From UBA1479 sp040216635 (lineage in GTDB: Bacteria; Pseudomonadota; Alphaproteobacteria; Rhodospirillales; Casp-alpha2), in contig JAVJOU010000013.1 of assembly GCA_040216635.1 (NCBI GenBank), positions 92,661 through 156,660 on the forward strand: DNA of 64,000 nt, in the 5' to 3' direction. Positions 42,857-51,912 of this stretch are shown here, in pieces; position 1 is the stretch's first letter, and every line of letters begins with the position of its first letter. Under the pieces are notes generated by a model. The model was not told the origin of the DNA and searched no databases. It worked only from the letters and a program-made list of their open reading frames with translations. Made by a program: the position numbers and the translations under genes.

Positions 42857-43177
42857 ATGAAACACGAAACAAGAGACGAGGGCGGATCGGTCGTGGTCGC
42901 CTTCGAGGGCGACGTTGATCTACAGACATCACCGGCGGCGCGCGAGGCCTTGCTTGCCGCGGTGAGCCAAGGCAAGCCGGTGGTCGTTGATCTGTCGAGC
43001 GTCGGATATATCGATTCATCCGGCGTGGCGTCGTTGGTCGAGGCCCTGCAAGGGGCCAAGAAAGGCGGGCAGAATCTGGCCCTGGCCGCGGTCAGCGAAG
43101 GGGCGCTTCGGGTTCTCAAGCTTGCCCGCCTGGATACCGTATTCACCATCCACGACAGCGTCAACGACGCCCTTTAA
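42857..43177 (+). CDS. STAS-domain protein (anti-sigma-factor antagonist or MlaB-like)
   Basis: 106 residues, a single STAS domain: VVVAFEGDVDLQTSPAAREALL, then VVVDLSSVGYIDSSGVASLVEAL with the phosphorylatable serine in DSSG (about residue 55), and GALRVLKLARLDTVFTIHDS. This is the SpoIIAA/RsbV layout, so the phosphatase-kinase upstream could act on it. But mlaE starts 35 bases downstream, and MlaB, the small subunit of the Mla transporter, is also a STAS protein. Which role applies cannot be decided from sequence; both may be true. Confidence 0.9.
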   Translation: MKHETRDEGGSVVVAFEGDVDLQTSPAAREALLAAVSQGKPVVVDLSSVGYIDSSGVASLVEALQGAKKGGQNLALAAVSEGALRVLKLARLDTVFTIHDSVNDAL

Positions 43178-43212
43178 GGGGCTTTTCCAACCAGGCTGCC
43201 GGAGGCTCCCGC

Positions 43213-44028
43213 GTGATCCCAACGGATACCAGACACCCGATTAAAGCCACGACCGAGAAAATCGGCCGCGCGGCCGTCGCGGGTGTCGAGGAAATCGGCC
43301 TGGGCGCCATGATGGTTCTGGAAAGCTTTTACTGGCTGATCTTCGGGCGCCGGGAAAAACAGACCGTGCGCCTGGGCGCGATCGCCGAGCAATGCATGGC
43401 GATCGGCATCCAAGCCGTGCCGATCATCGCGCTTCTGGCGGCCACCATCGGCATGATGCTGGCCATTCAGGGTATCCATACGCTGCGCATCTTCGGTGCC
43501 GAAAGCCGCGTGACGGTGGGCATCTCCTTTTCCGTGGTGCGCGAATTCGCGCCCCTGATTACCGGCATCGTCATTGCCGGGCGGTCCGGCTCGGCTCTGG
43601 CCGCGCGCATCGGGACGATGAAGATCAATCAGGAAGTGGACGCCCTTTACGTCATGGGGATCAATCCGGTGCGCTTTCTGGTCGTCCCCGCCATGGTCGC
43701 GATGCTGATCATGGTTCCGGCGCTGACGCTGTTTTCCGATTTCGTCGGCCTGTTCTTCGCTGGTGTCTACGTGAACCTGGACCTCGGCATCTCGCTTGCC
43801 GCCTATATGGATCAGACCATCGACCTGCTCAGCGTCGACGACCTTATGCATGGGCTCGGCAAAAGCGTGATCTTTTCGATCCTGATCGCCGTGATCGGGG
43901 TGGTCAACGGGGCCTCGGTCCAGGGCGGTGCCGAAGGTGTCGGCAAGGCGACGACGCGGGCCGTGGTGCAATCCATTTCCGCGATCATCGTCACGGACAT
44001 GCTGTTCGCCTTCGTGGTCACACGGTAG
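43213..44028 (+). CDS. mlaE: Mla-type ABC transporter permease
   Basis: 271 residues, five to six membrane helices, with the MlaE signature EFAPLITGIVIAGRSGSALAARIGTMKINQEVDALYVMGINPVRFLVVP. It is the membrane subunit of a phospholipid transporter between inner and outer membranes. GTG start with GGAGG 7 bases upstream. It lies directly in the run STAS-mlaE-mlaF-mlaD-lipoprotein. Confidence 0.95.
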   Translation: MIPTDTRHPIKATTEKIGRAAVAGVEEIGLGAMMVLESFYWLIFGRREKQTVRLGAIAEQCMAIGIQAVPIIALLAATIGMMLAIQGIHTLRIFGAESRVTVGISFSVVREFAPLITGIVIAGRSGSALAARIGTMKINQEVDALYVMGINPVRFLVVPAMVAMLIMVPALTLFSDFVGLFFAGVYVNLDLGISLAAYMDQTIDLLSVDDLMHGLGKSVIFSILIAVIGVVNGASVQGGAEGVGKATTRAVVQSISAIIVTDMLFAFVVTR

Positions 44029-44038
44029 GGGGCCGGAT

Positions 44039-44869
44039 ATGAACGAAACCGTCCAAACACCCCCCCGCAACGTGATCGAGGTCCGCGATCTGGTCACCCA
44101 TTACGGCGACCGCATGATCCTGAAGGGCATTTCCATGGATGTGCGGGCCGACGAGATTATGGTCATCATGGGCGGGTCCGGTTCGGGCAAGTCGACCTTG
44201 CTGCGCCATCTCATGGCCTTGGAGCATCATACTTCGGGCACCATGCGTATCCTGGGTGAAGACATCGACGAGCTTTCGGGCGTGGAACTGGTGGAACTGC
44301 GCCAGAAGCTGGGCGTGGCGTTCCAGGGCGGGGCGTTGTTTTCGTCCATGACCGTGGGCGAAAACGTCATGCTGCCGCTGTTCGAGCATACGGAACTGGA
44401 TCGCAAGACCATGGAAATCATGGCGCGCATGAAGCTGGAGGTCGTCGAACTGGGCGGGTTCGAGACCCTGATGCCGTCGGAATTGTCGGGCGGCATGATC
44501 AAGCGCGCGGCCTTCGCGCGGGCCATCGTCATGGACCCCAAGATTCTATTCTGTGACGAACCGTCGGCGGGCCTGGACCCGGTCGTGGCCTCGCAGTTGG
44601 ACGATTTGATTTTGCTGTTACGCGAAGCATTGGGCATGACGGTCGTGGTCGTGACCCATGAATTGGAAAGCGCCTTCAAGATCGCAGACCGCATCACGGT
44701 TCTGGATCGCGGCGAGATCCTGTTTATCGGCACGCCGGACGAACTCCGCGCCGATCCGTCACAGCGCATTCAGAACCTTTTGAACCGGGTGGCCGAAGAC
44801 GACAACATGGACGCGGACGCCTACCTGAACCGACTGACGGGCGAAGAGCCCGCGTACAGGCCCCTGTAA
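44039..44869 (+). CDS. mlaF: Mla-type ABC transporter ATPase
   Basis: 276 residues from ATG 44039, 10 bases after the mlaE stop. Walker A GGSGSGKSTLLRHL, Q-loop AFQGGALFSSMTV, signature LSGGMIKRAAFARAI, Walker B ILFCDEPSAGLDPV and switch His in VVTHE. It powers MlaE. The frame is open upstream within mlaE but the ABC homology begins near this start (VIEVRDLVTHYGDRMILKGIS). Confidence 0.96.
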   Translation: MNETVQTPPRNVIEVRDLVTHYGDRMILKGISMDVRADEIMVIMGGSGSGKSTLLRHLMALEHHTSGTMRILGEDIDELSGVELVELRQKLGVAFQGGALFSSMTVGENVMLPLFEHTELDRKTMEIMARMKLEVVELGGFETLMPSELSGGMIKRAAFARAIVMDPKILFCDEPSAGLDPVVASQLDDLILLLREALGMTVVVVTHELESAFKIADRITVLDRGEILFIGTPDELRADPSQRIQNLLNRVAEDDNMDADAYLNRLTGEEPAYRPL

Positions 44870-44907
44870 GGGGCATGACGTAAACGCCAAGACGTGAGAA
44901 CGATGAC

Positions 44908-45906
44908 GTGAGAAGCAACAAGATAAATTACCTGTTGGTCGGAACCTTCGTGCTGGCCATGGCGGCGGGCTTGCTGGTCGCCCTTTCGGTGCTGACCGGG
45001 CGGACCGGCGCCACGGATGCCTACCACGCCTATTATTCCAACGTGACGGGTGTGAAGTTCGGCACGCAGGTTGTCTATGAAGGCTATCCCATCGGGCAGG
45101 TCGAAACGGTAACGCCGGAGCCCTCCAAGGGCGGCATGCGGTTCCGCGTCGATTTCGAAGTCAACGAGGGCTGGAAAATCCCCAAGGACAGCCGCGTCGC
45201 CATCGCGGCACCGGGCCTTTTGGCCGCGGTTACGTTAAGCATTGCGGCGGGCGCCAGCCCCGATGCGCTGACCCCGGGGGCCGAGGTCACATCCGTCGAA
45301 GGCGGCGATCTTTTCGCGGTCGTGTCCTCGGTCGCGGAAAAGCTGGGCGGACTGGCCGACGGCAGCATCGCGCCGTTGCTTGCCAACGTGGACAAAGCCG
45401 TTATGAGCGTCAACCGGATGCTGGAAAACGACGGCGAGGTCCTGGTCAACGACCTGAAACTGTTGATCAACGATGCGTCGTTGCTGGTGGCCGATGTCAG
45501 TACGCGGATTCCCGTCGTGATCGACAACATGGAGCTGATCGCGGCGGACGTTAAGGCGTTCAGCGGCGAGCTTAAATCCGTTGCCACGCCGGAAAACCGC
45601 CGGCTGCTTGAAGAAACCGTCGCCAATCTGAACGGTGCCACCAAGGATGCCCGTGCGGCGATGGTCAACGGCGAAAAGCTGATGGCCTCCATGAACGAAA
45701 TGGTCACGGAAAATGATGGTGACCTAAGACGCTCGATCAGCGATGCGCGCTATGTGGTCGAAAGCGTTGCCCGGCGGATCGACGCCATCAACGAAAACCT
45801 GGAAGGCATGTCGCGCAATATGCTGGAATTCTCGCGCCAGATCCGGCAAAGCCCGGGTCTGTTGCTGAACAGCAAGCCGGTCACGGATGAGGTTCAGGTC
45901 AAATGA
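44908..45906 (+). CDS. mlaD: MCE-domain protein, Mla substrate-binding subunit
   Basis: 332 residues: a short cytosolic head, one membrane helix (YLLVGTFVLAMAAGLLVALSVL), the MCE domain (YYSNVTGVKFGTQVVYEGYPIGQVETVTP to VAIAAPGLLAAVTLSIAAG), then a long helical tail with coiled-coil character (from about residue 150) that could form a needle or tunnel. GTG start. It is longer than E. coli MlaD (183 residues) because of this tail. It overlaps the lipoprotein gene (ATGA). Confidence 0.92.
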   Translation: MRSNKINYLLVGTFVLAMAAGLLVALSVLTGRTGATDAYHAYYSNVTGVKFGTQVVYEGYPIGQVETVTPEPSKGGMRFRVDFEVNEGWKIPKDSRVAIAAPGLLAAVTLSIAAGASPDALTPGAEVTSVEGGDLFAVVSSVAEKLGGLADGSIAPLLANVDKAVMSVNRMLENDGEVLVNDLKLLINDASLLVADVSTRIPVVIDNMELIAADVKAFSGELKSVATPENRRLLEETVANLNGATKDARAAMVNGEKLMASMNEMVTENDGDLRRSISDARYVVESVARRIDAINENLEGMSRNMLEFSRQIRQSPGLLLNSKPVTDEVQVK

Positions 45907-46508
45907 GGATAGGTATGATCAAACGACTTTCCGTTCTTGCGGTTGTCACCGTGCTGGCGGCCTGCGGCGGCAATGCGACCGTGCCTGAAAACCATTTCTA
46001 CCGTCTGGAGGTCTCGGCGCCCGAAGGTGTGGCCAAGAAGGTGTTGCCGGGGGTGCTTGAAGTCGACCGCCTGCTTGCCGCGGGGGAATTGACACAACGG
46101 TCCATCGTTTACCGCAATCACGACAACCCGCACCAGTTGAAGGCCTATCACTATCATTTCTGGAACGAGCCGCCGGGCATTCTGTTGCAGGCCGAACTGG
46201 CCGGGTACCTGAAATCCGCCGGGATCGCCGACAAGGTCATGACCCCTGAAATGCGGGCGCGGCCCGATTACGCCATCACCGGCAGGGTCGAAAAATTGGA
46301 ACGGGTGGTCGGTGGGTCCAACGCCGGGACGATCGAGATCAATCTTGTTTTACGGCGGATTACAGACGGGAAGGTTCTTGTCGCAAAGACCTATACCCGT
46401 GATTTCACGCCCAAGGACGACGGATTGACATCCCTGGTCAAGGGGTTCAGCGCGTCCGCCCGCGACATATTCCAGGCCTTCGTGGACGACATTGCCGCGC
46501 AAATCTGA
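45903..46508 (+). CDS. ABC-type transport auxiliary lipoprotein
   Basis: 201 residues with a lipobox (VTVLAACGG, Cys near 21) and the ABC-type transport auxiliary domain (PqiC-like): FYRLEVSAPEG, LEVDRLLAAGELTQRSIVYR, LAGYLKSAGIADKV and DYAITGRVEKLERV. It is expected in the outer membrane, contacting MlaD/MCE tunnels. Its ATG overlaps the mlaD stop by 4 bases, so it belongs to the Mla transporter operon. The 3' end overlaps the methyltransferase start by 17 bases. Confidence 0.9.
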   Translation: MRIGMIKRLSVLAVVTVLAACGGNATVPENHFYRLEVSAPEGVAKKVLPGVLEVDRLLAAGELTQRSIVYRNHDNPHQLKAYHYHFWNEPPGILLQAELAGYLKSAGIADKVMTPEMRARPDYAITGRVEKLERVVGGSNAGTIEINLVLRRITDGKVLVAKTYTRDFTPKDDGLTSLVKGFSASARDIFQAFVDDIAAQI

Positions 46509-47868
46509 CGCTCGCCGGCCCGGGCGCGGACGTTCCGGAAAGGGGCGGCCGCGGGGTGGGCGCCGCCCATCCCAGGCACAGGCATTCAAGGAACCGGCAT
46601 GCGTTACCGTCACGTCGATTGCCGCCCAAGGCGACGGTGTGGCGCAAACCGATGATGGCCGGCGCCTGTTCATTCCCTTCACCGTGCCGGGTGACGAGGC
46701 CGATGTGTTGATCGGCCCGGCCCGGGGGGACGGCTTCGAAGCCCGTGTTGTTTCATTGATCGTTAAGGCGCCCCGATCAGAACCTTTCTGCCGTCATTTT
46801 CAAACCTGCGGCGGGTGCTCCGTCCAGCATTTGGCCGAGGCCGATTACATCGCCTGGAAACGCGATATTTTGATCACGGCCTTGGCCCGCCGCGGCCTTG
46901 ACGTCGAGGTTTTGGATATTGCGTCCGTGCCCCGGGACGACCGCCGCCGAGTGACCTTTCAGGCTGAACATGGCAGCGGGGGCGTTGTGGTCGGGTTCGC
47001 CGAACGGCGGGGCAGCCGGATTGCGGACATCGATAGCTGTCCGCTGCTGCTGCCTGGCTTGAACGCGCTTATTCCGGCACTGCGGAATTTGGCGGCTGCC
47101 ATGCTGGCGCCCGGCGAGCGGGCCCGTTTTGCCCTTGCCCAGGTGGTCGGCGCCGATGGCTCGGCCTTGGACCTTGTCATCGAACGCGACCGGGAGCCTG
47201 ATCTGGCCGCACGCGAGGCCTTGGCCGAGTTTGCCCGGACGGCGGCGGTCGGGCGTATTTCCTGGCGGGACGGGTCGGGTTTGGTGGAGCCCGTTGCGAA
47301 ACTGGCGCCGATTTCCGCCGCATATGGCAGAGCATCGGTCGATATCCCGCCGGGCGGCTTCATGCAGCCCACGGCGGCGGGCGAAACAATCCTTCGCGAT
47401 GCGGTGGTGGCCGGTGCCGCCGGTGCGGCGCAGATCGCCGAACTCTATGCCGGGGCAGGAACTTTTACCCTGGCCCTGGCCGGACTGTGCCGGGTCCATG
47501 CCGTCGATGGCGATGAAGCCCTGGCGCGCGCACTCAGCACCGGGGCCGGGCGGTCGGGACTGGGCGGGCGGATTCACGTAGAAACCCGCGATCTGGCCGC
47601 ACGACCGCTGCTGCCGGATGAATTAAAGGACTTCGATACGGTCGTGCTGGACCCGCCCCGGGCGGGTGCCCTGCGTCAGGTCGAACAGATCGTGCAGGCG
47701 CCCGGTATCTGCCGGGTGGTGATGGTGTCATGCAATCCGCAGACATTTGCCCGGGATGCGCGGGTGCTGACGGACGGCGGGTTTGTATGCGGCCCGGTCC
47801 TGCCCGTCGACCAATTTCCCTATTCCCATCATTTGGAATGCGTGGCGGTTCTGACGCGCGGGATCTGA
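46492..47868 (+). CDS. Class I SAM-dependent 23S rRNA/tRNA uracil-5-methyltransferase (RlmD/RumA-like)
   Basis: 458 residues. A basic tail and TRAM-like domain (residues 38-95), then the Fe-S cluster cysteines CRHFQTCGGC (about 100-110) with a fourth in IDSCPLLL, then the methyltransferase core with AELYAGAGTFTLALAG (SAM binding), VVLDPPRAGA and the catalytic cysteine in VMVSCNPQTFARD. It probably makes 5-methyluridine in 23S rRNA. The start is a TTG overlapping the preceding gene; the alternative is a start further in. Last gene of the Mla run, possibly with its own promoter. Confidence 0.88.
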   Translation: MPRKSDARRPGRGRSGKGRPRGGRRPSQAQAFKEPACVTVTSIAAQGDGVAQTDDGRRLFIPFTVPGDEADVLIGPARGDGFEARVVSLIVKAPRSEPFCRHFQTCGGCSVQHLAEADYIAWKRDILITALARRGLDVEVLDIASVPRDDRRRVTFQAEHGSGGVVVGFAERRGSRIADIDSCPLLLPGLNALIPALRNLAAAMLAPGERARFALAQVVGADGSALDLVIERDREPDLAAREALAEFARTAAVGRISWRDGSGLVEPVAKLAPISAAYGRASVDIPPGGFMQPTAAGETILRDAVVAGAAGAAQIAELYAGAGTFTLALAGLCRVHAVDGDEALARALSTGAGRSGLGGRIHVETRDLAARPLLPDELKDFDTVVLDPPRAGALRQVEQIVQAPGICRVVMVSCNPQTFARDARVLTDGGFVCGPVLPVDQFPYSHHLECVAVLTRGI

Positions 47869-47871
47869 GAC

Positions 47872-48114
47872 CTACATGCCAAGCGCGCGCATATAGATGG
47901 TCAGGACTTCTTCCATCTCGTTGCGGTCGCTGGGGTCCATCTTCCTTAGGCGGATGAGCTGGCGCATGATCTTGACATCGAAGCCGGCCGATTTGGCCTC
48001 GGAATAGACTTCCTTGATGTCTTCGGCCAGAGCCGCCTTTTCTTCTTCAAGACGTTCGATCCGTTCAATCAAGGCTTTCAGGCGCTCCGACGCGGCGCCG
48101 CCAATTTCACTCAT
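47872..48114 (-). CDS. gapR: GapR-like nucleoid-associated protein (DUF2312)
   Basis: 80 residues, a long coiled coil: ERLKALIERIERLEEEKAALAEDIKEVYSEAKSAGFDVKIMRQLIRLRKMDPSDRNEMEEVLTIYM. This is the DUF2312 family, founded by Caulobacter GapR, a tetrameric protein that encircles over-twisted DNA ahead of replication and transcription. The ATG at 48114 follows AAGGATT. It is convergent with the methyltransferase gene (3-base gap) and divergent from the receiver gene. Confidence 0.93.
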   Translation of the reverse strand: MSEIGGAASERLKALIERIERLEEEKAALAEDIKEVYSEAKSAGFDVKIMRQLIRLRKMDPSDRNEMEEVLTIYMRALGM

Positions 48115-48296
48115 GCTGGGCAATCCTTGGAAAGTGGAGATATCAGATGTGCGGGCACCATAAGTATCTCGTTCTGCTGCGGCAAGTGGTTGAAAAGCGG
48201 GGATAAGGCTTCGCCATAATATGGCCTATCAAGTATTCAAATTTGCGCTTACCCATGTATGATTGTGAGGACATTCAAGTTAAGGGGTTAAAATAA

Positions 48297-49400
48297 TTGG
48301 CGGTTTATAAATTCGACCGCGTTTCCATAATGGTTTGCGAAGACAATTCCTTCGTTCGCCGCACACTGGAAGACGTTCTTCGGCAGTTCGGCTTCGAGCG
48401 CATTACCATGTGCAAGAACGGCCAGGAAGCGATCGAATCCCTCAAGCTCATGAAACAGGGCCGAAGCCCCGGACCCGATCTGATCATCGCCGATCTGGTG
48501 ATGGCGCCGATTAACGGCCTGTTGCTGTGCCGCTGGTGCCGGTCGGCCAAGGAAACACCGAACCGCATGGTGCCGTTCATCATGCTGTCGGGTGCGGCCG
48601 ATCAGGATTACGTCAATTCGGCCCGTGATCTGGGGGCGACGGAATTTCTGGCCAAACCGTTTTCCGGTGAATCGGTCTACAAGAAACTGTTGGAAGTCAT
48701 CGATTTCCCCCGCCAGCACGTGATGAACCAGAATTATTTCGGCCCCGACCGGCGGCGGAGGAAAGAGCCGCCGCCCGACGATGTCGACCGCAGGGAAAAG
48801 TCGGAAGAAGACTGCACGGTGGTCTATTCGGCGGAAAAGATGACCACGCCGAAATCGGACAGCGATGTGTTTCTGTTCAAACCCACCAATTACCTTCGGG
48901 AAAAGTGCGCCGGCGGCAAGATCAACCCGCTGGAACGCGGCGAAATGCCGACGGCCCTGATCGAGCAGGCGGAACAGAAATTGGAACGGGCGACCCTGGA
49001 TTTCACCAAATGGGCCCAGGACTATCTGGGACGTTTGTCGGATCTGTGTACCCAGGCGCTGTTGGAGCCGGGGCGTCGGACCCAGCAGTTCGTCGAGATC
49101 AATCAGGTCGCGCTTGAACTGCGCGGCCAGGGCGGCACGTTCGGGTATCCGCTGATTTCGACCTTCGGCAAGATGCTGTTTGATTCCACGCGCGAAGGCT
49201 GCCGCGAAGACGATGCTCAGGTGGAAATCGTCAAGGCCCATGTGGATGCCATGCGCGCGGTCTTGCGCGAGAAAATATCCGGCGACGGCGGCGAAGTCGG
49301 CAAGGCGTTGATCGGCGCATTGCGCGAAGGCATCCAAAAACAGGAAAAGGCGCGCAAGGCCGCGATCGAACAAATGAAGCAACAGGCCGGGGGCGGATGA
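48297..49400 (+). CDS. Response regulator with degenerate C-terminal Hpt-like domain
   Basis: 367 residues from a TTG (AAGGGG about 10 bases upstream). Receiver at 8-125: IMVCEDNSFVRRTLEDVL, phospho-acceptor in LIIADLVMAPING, FIMLSG and FLAKPFSG. A YFGPDRRRR segment and a charged linker (145-200) follow. The C-terminal helices (about 235-345) look like a histidine phosphotransfer domain: EINQVALELRGQGGTFGYPLI matches the Hpt core (AH-x-hK/R-G-x-G-x-x-FG) except that the phospho-histidine position is Leu273 (codon CTT, one change from CAT). Function is likely signalling or binding; no kinase is adjacent. Confidence 0.82.
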   Translation: MAVYKFDRVSIMVCEDNSFVRRTLEDVLRQFGFERITMCKNGQEAIESLKLMKQGRSPGPDLIIADLVMAPINGLLLCRWCRSAKETPNRMVPFIMLSGAADQDYVNSARDLGATEFLAKPFSGESVYKKLLEVIDFPRQHVMNQNYFGPDRRRRKEPPPDDVDRREKSEEDCTVVYSAEKMTTPKSDSDVFLFKPTNYLREKCAGGKINPLERGEMPTALIEQAEQKLERATLDFTKWAQDYLGRLSDLCTQALLEPGRRTQQFVEINQVALELRGQGGTFGYPLISTFGKMLFDSTREGCREDDAQVEIVKAHVDAMRAVLREKISGDGGEVGKALIGALREGIQKQEKARKAAIEQMKQQAGGG

Positions 49401-49422
49401 GCAAGCAGATGTTCCGGGCCGC

Positions 49423-49833
49423 TCAGGCCTTGCTGTTCATCAGCTGTTGGATCGCTTCCTGAACCGCCAATTCGTTTATCCGCTTGATCGCTTCCCCGCC
49501 GCTGACCCACACGCGGCGCCGGAAATGTTTTTCGTCCCAATCGTCCAATGCCCGGGTCACCTTGAGCGAAAAGATCTGGACCCGATGGACCTGGTCGAAC
49601 TTGGTGTAGAAATATTCCCCCAGGGCCTTGGTGCCCGGCTCCCCCAATAGTCCCGCTTCCTCCAACGCTTCCTTCGCGGCCGATGCCTGCGGCGTCATGT
49701 TCGGTTCCACAGTGCCTTTGGGCACGATCCAACGGCCCGTATTGCGGGAAGTGATCAGGGCGATTTCCAGTTCCTTGCCCTTGATGCGAAAGGGAACGAC
49801 ACAGGATTGTTCGACGGGGGGCGGGTTGATCAT
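49423..49833 (-). CDS. NUDIX hydrolase
   Basis: 136 residues with a Nudix box GTVEPNMTPQASAAKEALEEAGLLG (about residues 39-63); the EExG core is kept, but the first Glu of the consensus is Met and the Arg of REU is Lys. The surrounding text (SRNTGRWIVPKGTVEPN) resembles DIPP-like diadenosine or diphosphoinositol hydrolases. Substrate unknown. It follows the carboxylate-amine ligase gene after 3 bases. Confidence 0.88.
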   Translation of the reverse strand: MINPPPVEQSCVVPFRIKGKELEIALITSRNTGRWIVPKGTVEPNMTPQASAAKEALEEAGLLGEPGTKALGEYFYTKFDQVHRVQIFSLKVTRALDDWDEKHFRRRVWVSGGEAIKRINELAVQEAIQQLMNSKA

Positions 49834-49836
49834 GGT

Positions 49837-50982
49837 TCAGGCTTTGGTGATATCGGCTGTTTCGGCGATCAGTCGGTCGACGACGGCAATCAGGGCAGTG
49901 TCACGGTCGGCGCCGGCGGCGACGGCATCTTCATAGGTCTTGACCTGACGATGGGCGCTGGTACCGCGCGCCAGAATGGTTTTCAAGTGAGCAATTTGTG
50001 CCGTACAGCCCAAGGCTTCGACATCTTCGTCGATCAGGCTGGTGATCTCGTCGACCAATTGGCTGAACGGGACGACCTCGCCCTTGCCGAAATCGACCAG
50101 GCCTTCGTCGGTGCCGTATCGTTGCGCGCGCCAGCGGTTTTCCTCGATCAGCATTTGCGAATAGACGCGCCAGCGCTGGTTATTGGTCTTCAGCCGGTAC
50201 AGCATGCGCAGGATGCAGGCAAACAGGGCGGCGACGGCCAGGGCATCGTCCATCAATGTGCAGACATCGGCGATGCGCATTTCCAGCGTCGGGAACCGCG
50301 CGCTTGGCCGCACGTCCCACCAAAGCTTGGTGGCGTCTTCGATCAGGCCCGCCTTGACCAGCACGGCGACGTGGCGTTCGTACTCGCTGAACGATTGGAA
50401 CTGGTTGGGAATGCCGGTTCTGGGCATTTCGTCGAATACGCTCAGGCGGTAGGATTTCAGCCCTGCGTCCAGCCCGCGCCAGAACGGTGACGAGGTTGAA
50501 AAGGCCAGCATATGCGGCAGGAAATAGCTGATCTGATTCAGAAGATCGATGCGCAGTTCATCGTCATCGCCCAGGCCTACATGCACATGCATGCCGCAGA
50601 TCATCAATCGCCGCACGGGGGCTTGGATGTCGCGCGCGATCTCGTTGTAGCGCTCTTTGTCCGTATGGTGCTGCGATTCCCACAGGGAAAACGGATGGGT
50701 CGATGCGGCGATCGGCGCCAGGCCGTATTCGCCCGCGACCTCGGCGATGGTGGACCGAAGTTCCGCCAGTTCCGCGCGCGCCGCGGTTATATCGCTACAG
50801 ACGTTGGTGTTGACTTCGATCTGGGACGACAGGAATTCGTGCGCGACACGGCCTTTCAGGCGTTTTTGGCAGGCCTCGAACAGGGCTTCGGGGGCTTCTT
50901 CGGTAACCGCCCGGGTCTCCTTGTCGACCAGAAGGTATTCCTCCTCGATCCCTAGGGTAAAGGGCGGTTCCTTGAACACCAC
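49837..50982 (-). CDS. Carboxylate-amine ligase (GCS2, YbdK family)
   Basis: About 381 residues. FTLGIEEEYLLVDKETRAV is the family start with the catalytic acids, followed by EVNTNVCSDITAARAELAELR, ICGMHVHVGLGDDDE and TLEMRIADVCTLMDDALAVAALFACILRML. It is a glutamate-cysteine ligase-like enzyme with weak gamma-glutamylcysteine activity in E. coli; true substrate uncertain. I start it at GTG 50982, two bases after the preceding stop, where homology begins; the frame runs further upstream through the neighbour. Confidence 0.9.
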   Translation of the reverse strand: MVFKEPPFTLGIEEEYLLVDKETRAVTEEAPEALFEACQKRLKGRVAHEFLSSQIEVNTNVCSDITAARAELAELRSTIAEVAGEYGLAPIAASTHPFSLWESQHHTDKERYNEIARDIQAPVRRLMICGMHVHVGLGDDDELRIDLLNQISYFLPHMLAFSTSSPFWRGLDAGLKSYRLSVFDEMPRTGIPNQFQSFSEYERHVAVLVKAGLIEDATKLWWDVRPSARFPTLEMRIADVCTLMDDALAVAALFACILRMLYRLKTNNQRWRVYSQMLIEENRWRAQRYGTDEGLVDFGKGEVVPFSQLVDEITSLIDEDVEALGCTAQIAHLKTILARGTSAHRQVKTYEDAVAAGADRDTALIAVVDRLIAETADITKA

Positions 50983-50984
50983 GG

Positions 50985-51812
50985 TCAGTGGTGCTCCACC
51001 CGGAACAGGGCGTCGTCCCGGACCATCTCGCTCAACACCTCGCTGAGAATTTCGCCCCATCGGCGGACCCCGTCGTCATCGGCGATCTGGTCCTGATTGA
51101 TTTCGATCACGCAATTGGCTAGGCCGCAGGACGATGCGTGGGTGTCGATGGTATAGGCCACGTCCTTGCCCGAATAGGGCAGGTTGTCGCCGACATCCAG
51201 GCCACGGTCATGCAGGGCCTTGATCAAGGGACGGGCAAGGCGTTGGTCGTGATTCCACAACACGCCTACGTCCCAGGGGCGCGGGCTGCCGCCGAACCGC
51301 GGCGAAAAACTATGGACGGAAAACAATGCCGGCGGGCGATTGGTCAGCCAGACGTCGGTCATGGTCCGCTGCAAAAGAAGGTGATAGGGCTCGAACAGGG
51401 CTTCCAGGCGGGCGGTTACCTGGGCCGGGCTGAGGTTCTGATTGCCGGGGATCAGGGTTTCGTCCGAAACCTCGGGCATGCTGGTGGGATGGGCCGGCGG
51501 ACGGTTCAAATCGACCACTAGGCGCGAATACCCGGCCAGCACCGCCGTCGCATCCAGGTTTTCGGAAAGAATGCGGGTCACGCCTTCGGCCCCGATGTCA
51601 TAGGCGATATGGCGGTTGAAATGTTCCGCGTTCAGGCCCAGGTCGCCCAAGGCACGGGGAACCTTGCGGCTGGCATGGTCGCAACTAAGCACCAAGGCGG
51701 AACTGCCGCCGGCATTGATGCGCTCGGCGGCGGGGGCTTCGTCGGGGGCCAGCAGGGCATGCCCCTGGCCAACAGGCGATACGTCATCCATGGCTTCAAT
51801 ATAACGTGCCAT
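50985..51812 (-). CDS. N-formylglutamate amidohydrolase family protein
   Basis: 275 residues (or 268 from ATG 51791). SSALVLSCDHASRKVPRALGDLGL, then HIAYDIGAEGVTRIL, YSRLVVDLNRPPAHPTSMPEVSDETLIPGN and FSVHSFSPRFGGSPRPWDVGVLW, with the metal-binding Asp/His and Asn-Arg positions of the FGase family. It cleaves formylglutamate or a related N-acyl amino acid. First gene of a minus-strand run with the GCS2 ligase and NUDIX genes; divergent from the Rid gene. Confidence 0.88.
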   Translation of the reverse strand: MARYIEAMDDVSPVGQGHALLAPDEAPAAERINAGGSSALVLSCDHASRKVPRALGDLGLNAEHFNRHIAYDIGAEGVTRILSENLDATAVLAGYSRLVVDLNRPPAHPTSMPEVSDETLIPGNQNLSPAQVTARLEALFEPYHLLLQRTMTDVWLTNRPPALFSVHSFSPRFGGSPRPWDVGVLWNHDQRLARPLIKALHDRGLDVGDNLPYSGKDVAYTIDTHASSCGLANCVIEINQDQIADDDGVRRWGEILSEVLSEMVRDDALFRVEHH

Positions 51813-51912
51813 CCGCAGGGGGGAAGTCCCCGCGTGGGGCGTTGCGGTTGCTGGACAGGGCAAGCACAGAGCGCGATAGTCTTTGCAAAACGTCCGGAGG
51901 AGAGCCAGACCG

